From Dysosmobacter welbionis (GTDB lineage: Bacteria > Bacillota > Clostridia > Oscillospirales > Oscillospiraceae), in the NCBI RefSeq assembly GCF_005121165.3, contig NZ_CP034413.3, forward strand, positions 1,798,001-1,862,000: 64,000 nt of DNA, in the 5' to 3' direction. This document shows, one piece after another, positions 20,150 through 27,718 of this stretch (within the stretch, counting starts at the first letter, position 1; every line of letters starts with the position of its first letter). Made by a program: the position numbers and the translations under genes. A model generated the notes under the pieces. That model had not been told where the DNA came from, made no database searches, and saw only the letters and a list, made by a program, of their open reading frames with translations.

Positions 20150-23100
20150 TCAGTCCTCAGCCATTTTGCGATACTTGGCGTAGCGGTCCTTGGCGTCCTG
20201 GACGGTCTTCTCGTACAGGCGCTGGGCCCGGTCCGGGAAGTTGATCTGCAGGGAGGCATAGCGGTTCTCGCCCTTCAGATAGTCCATCATCTTGCCGCTG
20301 TCGGGCTCGGGAGAATCCAGCTGGAAGGGGTTCTTCCCCTCCGCGATCCGGCGGGGATCATACCGGTACAGATGCCAGTAGCCGCACTCCACCGCCTTCT
20401 TCATCTCCTCCTGCGTGCAGCTCATGCCCGCCTTGATACCGTGCTCCAGGCAGGGGCAGTAAGCGATGACGATGGCCGGGCCGGGATAGGACTCTGCCTC
20501 CCGGATGGCCTTCAGGGTCTGGGCTTGGTCGTAGCCCATGGCCACCTGGGCCACGTAGATGTAGCCGTAGCTCATGGCGATGGCGCCCAGGTCCTTTTTC
20601 TTGACCTCCTTGCCGCCGGCGGCGAACTTGGCCACTGCCGCAGTGGGCGTCGCCTTGGAGGACTGTCCGCCAGTGTTGGAGTACACCTCCGTATCCATCA
20701 CCAGCATGTTGATGTCCCGGTTCTGGGCCAGCACGTGGTCAATGCCGCCGAAGCCGATGTCGTAAGCCCAGCCGTCGCCGCCGAAGGCCCACACGCTCTT
20801 CTTGGTCAGATACTCCTTGTTCTGCAGGACAAAGGCGCCCTCCTCCGTGGGCTCCGCCTTCTCCAGGGCGGCGATCAGCGCGTCGGACACCTCCCGGGTC
20901 ACGGCCGGGTCCTGCCACTTGGCAAGATACTCCCCGATCTCAGATACGGCCACACCCTTTTCCTTCAGGGCTTTCAGCCGCAGCTCCACCTCCCCATGGA
21001 TGGACCCGTGGGCCCGCAGGAAGCCGTAGGCGAACTCCGCGTTGTCCTCGAACAGGGACTGCTCCCAGCAGGGTCCAAAGCCCCGGCTGTCGCAGGAGTA
21101 GGGCGTCATGGGCATGGCACCGCCGTAGGCGGAGGAGCAGCCGGAGGCGTTGGCCACGTACATGCGGCTGCCGAACAGCTGGGTCACCAGCTTGATGTAG
21201 GTGGTCTCCGCGCAGCCCGCGCAGGCGGCGGAGAACTGGAAGTAGGGCTTGGCGAACTGGGCCGTCTTCACGCTCTTGTCGCTGATAATGTCCTTCTTCA
21301 GCAGCTTCTCGTTCATCGCGTAGTTGTCGAAGTTGGGCTGCTGCTCCCTCTGGGTCTCGAAGGGCACCATCTCCAGCGCCCCCTTGGCCGGGCAGGCGGT
21401 CAGGCACACGCCGCAGCCCAGGCAGTCGTAGGGAGAGACCTGCATCCGGAAGGAATAGGCAGGGGCGTCCTTGCCCAGGCCCTTGGCGGGCACGGTGACG
21501 AAGGATTCCGGCGCACCGGCCTTCTCCTCCTCCGTCAGCAGCACGGGCCGGATGGCCGCGTGGGGACACGCCATGGCACAGCGGTTGCACTGGATGCACA
21601 CGTCGGGATTCCACTGGGGCACCGTGACAGCCACGCCCCGCTTGGAGTATGCGGTGGTGCCATTCTCCCAGGTGCCGTCCAGGCAGTTGTGCCTCTTGAA
21701 CAGGGACACCGGCAGCTTGTCGCCGTGCTGGCGGTCCATGGGCACCACGATCTCCTTGACGAAGTCCGTGCCCTTCAGCTCCTCCGGCGCGCCGTCCTTG
21801 GCGTCCGCCCAGGCGGCGGGGACCTCCACCTTCGTCATGCCGGTCAGACCCACGTCCACAGCCCGGTTGTTCAGGTCCACGATCTCCTGGCCGCCCTTTT
21901 TGAAGTAGGAGTTGTAGTTGCCCTGCTTCATCTCCTCCACCGCCAGGTCGATGGGGATCACCTTGGTCAGCTGGAAGAAGGCCGCCTGGAGAATCGTGTT
22001 GATCCGGTTGCCCAGGCCCAGGTCCCGAGCCAGCTTCGTGGCGTCCATGATGTAGAAGTTGGCGTGCTTGTTGGCCAGGTCCCGCTTCATCTTGGCGGGC
22101 AGCCGCTCCTCCAGCTCCTCCGCGCTCCAGGGACAGTTCAGCAGGTATGTGCCGCCGTCCTTGAGGTCCGCGGTGGTGTCATATTTGTCCACATAGGTGG
22201 GCGCGTGGACGCCCACGAAGTCCGCCGCGGATACCAGATACGTGGCGTGAATGGGCTGGTCGCCGAACCGCAGGTGGCTCTGGGTCAGACCGCCGGACTT
22301 CATGGAATCGTAGGAGAAATACGCCTGGGCGTACTTGTCTGCCGCCAGGCCGATGGTGGTGATGGCGTTCTTGTTGGCGCCCACCGTGCCGTCGCCGCCC
22401 AGGCCCCAGATCTTGCAGGATACCTGTCCGGGATAGTCCAGGGCGATCTCCTCATAAGGCAAGGAGGTGAAGGTCACGTCGTCCTCGATGCCGATGGTGA
22501 AGCTGTTCTTGGGCTCCTCCTTGGCCAGGTTGTCGTACACCGCCACGATCTGGCCGGGCGTGGTGTCCTTGGAGGCCAGGCCGTACCGACCGCCCACCAC
22601 CACGATGTCCTTCCGCCCCGCCTGCTGCAGGGCGCTCTGCACATCCAGATACAGCGGCTCACCCACGGAGCCGGACTCCTTCGTCCGGTCCAGCACGGCG
22701 ATCTTCTTGCAGGTGGCGGGGATCGCATCCACAAAATGCCGGATGGAGAAGGGGCGGTACAGGTGCACCTGCACCATGCCCACCTTGCGGCCCTTCCTGT
22801 TCAGATAGTCCACCGTGTCCTTCACCGTCTCCGCACCGGAGCACATGATGACGATGACTTCCTCCGCATCGGGCGCGCCGTAGTAGTTGAACAGCTTGTA
22901 ATCCCGGCCGGTGAGCTTGTTGATCTCATCCATGTAGTGCTGGACCACGCCGGGGATCGTGGCGATCTTCTCGTTGGCGCCCTCCTTGCACTGGAAGAAC
23001 ACGTCCGGATTCACCGTCGTGCCCCGGGTGGAGGGGTGCTCCGGGTTCAGGCCGTTCTTGCGGAACGCCGCCAGCTGGTCATAGTCCACCAGCTTGGCCA

Positions 23101-23674
23101 GGTCGTCATAGTCCAGCGCCTCGATCCGCTGCATCTCGTGGGAGGTGCGGAAGCCGTCGAAGCAGTGCATGAAGGCATACCGGCCGCCGATGGCGGACAG
23201 GTGGGCCACCGCGCCCAGGTCCATGGCCTCCTGGGGGGAGGAGGACATCAGCATGCCGAAGCCGGTCATTCGGCAGGTCATCACGTCGGAGTGGTCGCCG
23301 AAGATGGACAGGGCGTGGGCACTGACAGTCCGGCAGGAGATGTGGAACACGCCGGGCAGGAACTCGCCGCCGATCTTGTACATAGGCGGGATCATCAGCA
23401 GCAGGCCCTGAGAGGCCGTGTAGGTGGTGGTCAGCGCGCCCGCCTGCAGGGATCCGTGGCAGGTGCCTGCGGCCCCCGCCTCGGACTGCATCTCAATGAC
23501 CTCCACGGGTTTTCCGAAGATGTTGGTCCTCCCCTTGGCGGACCACTCGTCCACCTTCTCCGCCATCACGGAAGATGGCGTGATGGGGAAGATGGCCGCC
23601 ACCTCTGTGAACGCGTAGGACGCGTACGCCGCGGCGGTGTTACCATCCATTACTACTAGTTTTTTCTTAGCCAT
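20150..23674 (-). CDS. nifJ: 2-oxoacid (pyruvate):ferredoxin oxidoreductase, copy 1
   Basis: This 1174-residue single-chain PFOR oxidises a 2-oxo acid with CoA to acyl-CoA, CO2 and reduced ferredoxin. It has an N-terminal TPP-binding domain I (FPITPSSVMAEKVDEW), domain II-III, two 4Fe-4S motifs (CIQCNRCAMACPHAA and CLGCGVCLTACPAKG), and a C-terminal TPP-pyrophosphate domain (AACAGCAETTYIKL, GGDGWAYDIGFGGIDHVL). The pocket loop after the conserved Arg reads CRMTGFGMLMSSS rather than the usual CRQTGFAML seen in copy 2, so the preferred substrate may not be pyruvate. It follows the aminotransferase gene by 96 nt and is last in that set. Confidence 0.95.
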   Translation of the reverse strand: MAKKKLVVMDGNTAAAYASYAFTEVAAIFPITPSSVMAEKVDEWSAKGRTNIFGKPVEVIEMQSEAGAAGTCHGSLQAGALTTTYTASQGLLLMIPPMYKIGGEFLPGVFHISCRTVSAHALSIFGDHSDVMTCRMTGFGMLMSSSPQEAMDLGAVAHLSAIGGRYAFMHCFDGFRTSHEMQRIEALDYDDLAKLVDYDQLAAFRKNGLNPEHPSTRGTTVNPDVFFQCKEGANEKIATIPGVVQHYMDEINKLTGRDYKLFNYYGAPDAEEVIVIMCSGAETVKDTVDYLNRKGRKVGMVQVHLYRPFSIRHFVDAIPATCKKIAVLDRTKESGSVGEPLYLDVQSALQQAGRKDIVVVGGRYGLASKDTTPGQIVAVYDNLAKEEPKNSFTIGIEDDVTFTSLPYEEIALDYPGQVSCKIWGLGGDGTVGANKNAITTIGLAADKYAQAYFSYDSMKSGGLTQSHLRFGDQPIHATYLVSAADFVGVHAPTYVDKYDTTADLKDGGTYLLNCPWSAEELEERLPAKMKRDLANKHANFYIMDATKLARDLGLGNRINTILQAAFFQLTKVIPIDLAVEEMKQGNYNSYFKKGGQEIVDLNNRAVDVGLTGMTKVEVPAAWADAKDGAPEELKGTDFVKEIVVPMDRQHGDKLPVSLFKRHNCLDGTWENGTTAYSKRGVAVTVPQWNPDVCIQCNRCAMACPHAAIRPVLLTEEEKAGAPESFVTVPAKGLGKDAPAYSFRMQVSPYDCLGCGVCLTACPAKGALEMVPFETQREQQPNFDNYAMNEKLLKKDIISDKSVKTAQFAKPYFQFSAACAGCAETTYIKLVTQLFGSRMYVANASGCSSAYGGAMPMTPYSCDSRGFGPCWEQSLFEDNAEFAYGFLRAHGSIHGEVELRLKALKEKGVAVSEIGEYLAKWQDPAVTREVSDALIAALEKAEPTEEGAFVLQNKEYLTKKSVWAFGGDGWAYDIGFGGIDHVLAQNRDINMLVMDTEVYSNTGGQSSKATPTAAVAKFAAGGKEVKKKDLGAIAMSYGYIYVAQVAMGYDQAQTLKAIREAESYPGPAIVIAYCPCLEHGIKAGMSCTQEEMKKAVECGYWHLYRYDPRRIAEGKNPFQLDSPEPDSGKMMDYLKGENRYASLQINFPDRAQRLYEKTVQDAKDRYAKYRKMAED

Positions 23675-23725
23675 GTCTCCTGTTTTCCTTTCGATCTCAC
23701 TTGGTCTGTTCTCATTGCCTCAACA

Positions 23726-23757
23726 CCGTCCGCTGCCCGCTCCGGGGCAGCGGACGG
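23726..23757 (-). other. Stable hairpin between aminotransferase and nifJ genes
   Basis: 13-14-bp GC-rich stem (CCGTCCGCTGCCC with complement, loop of 5) without a T tract on the minus strand. Like the ilvC-ilvD hairpin, it is probably a processing or stability element or a weak attenuator, not a full terminator. Confidence 0.5.
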
Positions 23758-23770
23758 CACTCCAGGGAGC

Positions 23771-24952
23771 TTACTTTATACCGGGATAGGCCCGGGCCAC
23801 ATAGTCGGCAATCCTGCGCACCGCCTCCTTCAGGTTTTCGTCGGAGTTGGCGAATACCAGCCGCAGATAGCCCTCGCCCATGTCGCCGAAGGCGGAGCCG
23901 GGCACCGTCACCACTCCTGCGTTCTCCAGCAGCTCCTCCGCAAACGCTTGGGAGGTCTTGCCGAATGCCTTGATGTTGGGGAAGGCGTAGAAGCTGCCCG
24001 CGGACTTCTTGCAGGTGATGCCGGGGATAGCGTTGAGTCCGTCCACCAGAATGTCCCGGCGGCGGGTGTAGTCCGCCACCATCTGGTCCACGCACGCCGT
24101 GCTCTTCAGGGCCTCCACCGCCGCCGCCTGGGTGAAGGTGGACACACAGGAGGCCACCCCCTCCTGCAGCTGCGCCATTTTCTTGATGTACCCCGGCTCC
24201 GGCGCTACCAGATAGCCGATCCGCCAGCCGGTCATGGCATAGGACTTGGAGAAGCTGTTCAGCACCATCACGCGGTCCTGCATCTCGGGCACCTGGGCCA
24301 TGCTGTACGGCTGGATGCCGTCGTATACGATGGCGTCATAGGGCTCGTCTGTCAGCACCCACAGGTCATGGGTCTTCGCCACCTTGGCGATGGCCAGGAT
24401 GTCCTCCTTCGTCAGCACCGCGCCGGTGGGATTGCAGGGGGAGTTCAGCAGGATCGCCCGGGTCCGGGGTGTGACGGCCTTTTCGATATCCGCCGCTTGG
24501 ATCCGGTAGTCATATTCCTCATACGTGGGGACGGGCACCGCTCTGGCGCCGATGCTGCTGGCCTGCCCGTAGTAGTTGGGGAAGCAGGGATCCGGCACCA
24601 GGATTTCATCGCCCGGGTCCAGCAGCGTCATCATGGCCAGGAACAAGCCCTCCATGGCCCCCACGGTGATGATGACGTGGTCTTTGGTATAGCCCTCCCA
24701 GTACTGCTTCCGGTACTTGGCGGCCACAGCCTCCCGCAGCTCTGTGGTGCCGGCGTTGGGCGCGTAATGGGTCTGCCCCTCGTCCAGGGCTCTCTTCGCC
24801 GCGTCCTTGATGTACTGGGGCGTGTCGAAGTTGGGTTCGCCCACCGTCAGCTTGATCGCCTCCGGGTATTGGGCCGCCAGATCAAACATCTTTCGGATGC
24901 CGGACGCTGGATACTGCTTCGCCCGCTGGGAAATGCGCAGTTCCTGTTCCAT
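23771..24952 (-). CDS. Class I/II PLP aminotransferase
   Basis: This 393-residue fold-type I aminotransferase has the PLP lysine in NSFSKSYAMTGWRIGYL, LNSPCNPTGAVLTKED, and a substrate Arg in the C-terminal LRLVFANS. It belongs to the aspartate/alanine/aromatic aminotransferase group. The frame opens at an ATG at 24961, but AAGGAG directly abuts that codon, whereas it is nine bases from the ATG at 24952, so the protein starts MEQELRISQ. It sits between an alanine-type Na+ symporter and a PFOR gene, which suggests it turns an imported amino acid into a 2-oxo acid for oxidation. The amino acid is not fixed by sequence. Confidence 0.92.
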   Translation of the reverse strand: MEQELRISQRAKQYPASGIRKMFDLAAQYPEAIKLTVGEPNFDTPQYIKDAAKRALDEGQTHYAPNAGTTELREAVAAKYRKQYWEGYTKDHVIITVGAMEGLFLAMMTLLDPGDEILVPDPCFPNYYGQASSIGARAVPVPTYEEYDYRIQAADIEKAVTPRTRAILLNSPCNPTGAVLTKEDILAIAKVAKTHDLWVLTDEPYDAIVYDGIQPYSMAQVPEMQDRVMVLNSFSKSYAMTGWRIGYLVAPEPGYIKKMAQLQEGVASCVSTFTQAAAVEALKSTACVDQMVADYTRRRDILVDGLNAIPGITCKKSAGSFYAFPNIKAFGKTSQAFAEELLENAGVVTVPGSAFGDMGEGYLRLVFANSDENLKEAVRRIADYVARAYPGIK

Positions 24953-25041
24953 TGGTAACATCTCCTTTTGATCATCTTCTCACGCGCACCCGGCGCACCC
25001 GTTCCGAAAGCGGGCACGCCGAATGCGCAGCAGGCAGTTCC

Positions 25042-26469
25042 TTACTTCGCAGCCTTGTCGTTCACCCACAGCTCCGGGATGGCGTTGGCCGCCGCCTCAC
25101 TGGTGGGCTCCCACTTGCCGGACTTCAGCCGGGTCAGGTAATCGTTGATCAGTGCGCCGATCTGCTTGCGCATCAGGAAGCAGACCACCAGGTTACACAC
25201 GGCGCACACACCGAAGAAGAAGTCGAAGAGATTCCACAGCACACTGAGGGCGCCCACAGAGCCGATGATGGCGAAGGCGCAGCCCAGGAGCCGGTAGGGC
25301 AGAATGAACTTCTTGCCGCCCAGGACGGTCATGCAGATCTCACCGTAGTACACATTGACCAGCGCGGTGGTGAAGGCAAAGAAGGTGATGATGGCCACCA
25401 CGAACACCGTGCCAGCGATGGCGTTGCCGAAACCGGCGCCGAAAGCAGTGGCGGTCAGGGCCGCGCCGGTGCCGCCCTCGGTCCACACGCCGGTGCACAG
25501 GACCACCAGAGCGGTCATGGTGCAGACGATGATGGTGTCCACGAACACCTCGCTGATGCCCCACAGGCCCTGCTTCACCGGATGGTTGGCGGAAGAGGAG
25601 GAGTGGGCCAGCGGCGCCATGCCGGTGCCGGCCTCATTGGAGTACACGCCGCGGGCCAGGCCCCAACGGATGGCCAGCATCACGGTGGAGCCGGCAAAGC
25701 CGCCGGTGGCAGCCATAGGCGTAAAGGCGTACTCAAAAATCATCGCAAAGACGTGCGGGATGTTGCTGCCGAACTTTACCAGAATAAAGATGCTGCCGAT
25801 CACATAGGCCAGCGCCATCAGGGGGACCACCTTCTCCGCAAAGGAGGAGATACTCTTGATGCCGCCCACCAGCACAACGGCCATGATGACGGCAAAGATC
25901 ACGCCCACGATCCAGCCGGGAACGTCAAAGGAGACCCGAATCGCCTCCACCACAGAGTTGGCCTGCACGGCGGGCGCAAACACCATGGCGCAGCCCAGGA
26001 TCACAGCCCAGAAAATGCCCAGCCACTTCCAGCTCTTGCCCAGCCCCCGGCGCACATACCAATAGAAGCCACCGTGCCATCTGCCGGTCTCAGGATCCCG
26101 CTCCCGGTAGGCCATGCCCAGGGTGATCTCGGAAAACTTCACGATGAAGCCCATGAGGGCCACGGCCCACATCCAGAATACGGCGCCAGGGCCGCCGGTG
26201 GCGATGGCCACCGATACACCGGCGATGTTCCCCACGCCAAGCGTGGAGGCCAGCGCCGTGCAGCAGGCCTGGAACGGGGAAATATCGCCCTCGCCGTCGC
26301 CCTTGTCGAAGATCTTGCCGAACGTGTTCTTCATGGCGTGTCCGAACCTGGTGAATTGGAAGAACTTAAAGCGGACGGACAGATACACGGCGACTGCGGA
26401 TGTCAGGATCAGAAGCGGCCATCCCCACAGCCAGTTGGAAATCGCCATCATGATGTCGATGATAAACAT
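25042..26469 (-). CDS. Sodium:alanine symporter family (AGCS) transporter
   Basis: This 475-residue membrane protein has the AGCS family pattern. The N-terminal part has FQACCTALASTLGVGNIAGVSVAIATGGPGAVFWMWAVALMG, then about ten hydrophobic helices and EAGTGMAPLAHSSSSANHPVKQGLWG. These carriers import alanine or glycine with Na+. GGGAGG lies six bases before the ATG at 26469. It appears to head a minus-strand unit with the aminotransferase (89-nt gap) and PFOR, divergent from an IclR regulator. Together they describe uptake, deamination and oxidation of an amino acid. Confidence 0.93.
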   Translation of the reverse strand: MFIIDIMMAISNWLWGWPLLILTSAVAVYLSVRFKFFQFTRFGHAMKNTFGKIFDKGDGEGDISPFQACCTALASTLGVGNIAGVSVAIATGGPGAVFWMWAVALMGFIVKFSEITLGMAYRERDPETGRWHGGFYWYVRRGLGKSWKWLGIFWAVILGCAMVFAPAVQANSVVEAIRVSFDVPGWIVGVIFAVIMAVVLVGGIKSISSFAEKVVPLMALAYVIGSIFILVKFGSNIPHVFAMIFEYAFTPMAATGGFAGSTVMLAIRWGLARGVYSNEAGTGMAPLAHSSSSANHPVKQGLWGISEVFVDTIIVCTMTALVVLCTGVWTEGGTGAALTATAFGAGFGNAIAGTVFVVAIITFFAFTTALVNVYYGEICMTVLGGKKFILPYRLLGCAFAIIGSVGALSVLWNLFDFFFGVCAVCNLVVCFLMRKQIGALINDYLTRLKSGKWEPTSEAAANAIPELWVNDKAAK

Positions 26470-26892
26470 ATTCTACCTCCCAAATAACTTCATGCGCTCC
26501 ATTTTCGATTGGCTGAATCATCTGTCGGGAAGTCTTTCCCCGCGGCTTCCCCGGCTCCTCCTTTCCTCCTATATTCGATATGCGGCCAGCCGCATAACTT
26601 GCCTGATTTCCAATAATTCCGTATGGTGGAAGCGAATTCCTTTGGGTAGAATTGTCAAAGCTGCCGGTCTTTTCTGGACATGTATCCAAAAAAGCGGCAG
26701 CTTTTCCGTAGAACGGGATCATTTTCCAAAATTGTGTCAAAAACCAAAGCCGCAACTGCGGCCCGACACGAAGCATTTCCACGGAAAATTACGGATCCTG
26801 TTTTCTTTCCTTATGATTTATGATATTATATAGACAAACATTTGTCAAGGCAGAATGTTTCTATGATATCGCCAAAAAGGAGCGGCCGATTT
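26470..26892. promoter_or_regulatory. Divergent regulatory region between AGCS and IclR genes
   Basis: This region of about 420 bp has no gene. It holds three symmetric elements: TATGCGG-CCAG-CCGCATA (26579-26596), a pair of 10-bp arms AAAGCTGCCG/CGGCAGCTTT 28 nt apart (26657-26704) that would fold in RNA, and GACAAA-CA-TTTGTC (26833-26846) overlapping the likely iclR start region. A -35-like TTGACA occurs on the minus strand at 26733-26738 but has no clear -10. Any of the palindromes could bind the IclR protein. Confidence 0.5.
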
Positions 26893-27657
26893 ATGGCAAA
26901 AGAACAGGTATCCAGCATCCTCCGCGCCCTGGAGATTTTGGAGTGCTTCATGGATAACGAGACGGAATGGACGTTGAAGCGCCTGGTGGCACAGCTGGAT
27001 CTGCCCACCACCACTGTCCACCGCCAGCTCTCCACCCTCACGGACCGGGGTTATCTGGTCCAGGATCCCGTCCGCAAGAGCTACCGGGTGGGGCCACGCC
27101 TCCTGCTGCTCTCCAGCACCGTCCTCAGCCACTCCGATCTGCGCAGTACCGCCCGGCCGGAGCTGGAAAAGCTGTCCGCCACTGTGAAGGAGACCATCAA
27201 CCTCAGCGTGATGCTGGACCGGGAGATCTTTTATCTGGACAAAGTGGAGACCTTCCGCTCCGTGGTGTGCAACACGAAAGTGGGCACCCGAGCCCCGGCC
27301 CACGCCACCAGCGGCGGCAAGATCATGCTGGCCTTTCACGATCCCGATTATGTGGACGCCTACTGCCGGGACCTGCCCCAGATGCAGCGGCTGACGGACC
27401 GCACCGTCTTCTCCCCGGACCTGCTGCGGGAGCAGCTGGCCCAGGCCCGGATCAACGGCTTCGCCATTGACGACGGGGAGATCGAACCCGGCCTGATCTG
27501 CGTGGGCGCCCCCATCTTCGGTCTGGACCAGACGGTGGTGGCGGCGGTCAGCATCGCCGGTCCCACCTTCCGTATGAAAGAAGAGCTGGACGTGATGACT
27601 CGTGCCGTGAAGGCCACTGCCGCCAACATCTCCCGCCTGATGGGCGGGCGGCCGTGA
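26893..27657 (+). CDS. IclR-family transcriptional regulator
   Basis: This 254-residue regulator has an N-terminal IclR winged HTH (SILRALEILECFMDNETEWTLKRLVAQLDLPTTTVHRQLSTLTDRGYL, about 6-53) and a C-terminal effector domain (HATSGGKIMLAFHDP, GEIEPGLICVGAPIFG). The frame is open from a TTG at 26842, but AAAAAGGAG lies ten bases before the ATG at 26893, which is the better start. It is divergent from the AGCS-aminotransferase-PFOR set, the usual arrangement for an IclR repressor or activator of a catabolic operon. The effector is probably a 2-oxo or carboxylic acid, by family habit only. Confidence 0.93.
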   Translation: MAKEQVSSILRALEILECFMDNETEWTLKRLVAQLDLPTTTVHRQLSTLTDRGYLVQDPVRKSYRVGPRLLLLSSTVLSHSDLRSTARPELEKLSATVKETINLSVMLDREIFYLDKVETFRSVVCNTKVGTRAPAHATSGGKIMLAFHDPDYVDAYCRDLPQMQRLTDRTVFSPDLLREQLAQARINGFAIDDGEIEPGLICVGAPIFGLDQTVVAAVSIAGPTFRMKEELDVMTRAVKATAANISRLMGGRP

Positions 27658-27678
27658 CGCGGCCTGTTTTCCAGCTGT

Positions 27679-27714
27679 CAGGAGCGGGAGCCCATAAGGA
27701 CTCCCGCTCCTGCT
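27679..27714. terminator. Hairpin between iclR and ppk stops
   Basis: 11-bp stem AGGAGCGGGAG/CTCCCGCTCCT with a 10-nt loop between convergent genes; TTTTA follows after GCTGC on the plus strand. A weak terminator at best. Confidence 0.5.
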
Positions 27715-27718
27715 GCTT

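Noticed and set aside
19673-23659. Plus-strand open frame of 1328 codons antisense to nifJ copy 1
   Set aside because: It is a shadow of the GC-rich nifJ coding strand: His/Gly/Val/Leu/Ala-rich, no ribosome site, no family resemblance. The minus frame is a clear PFOR.
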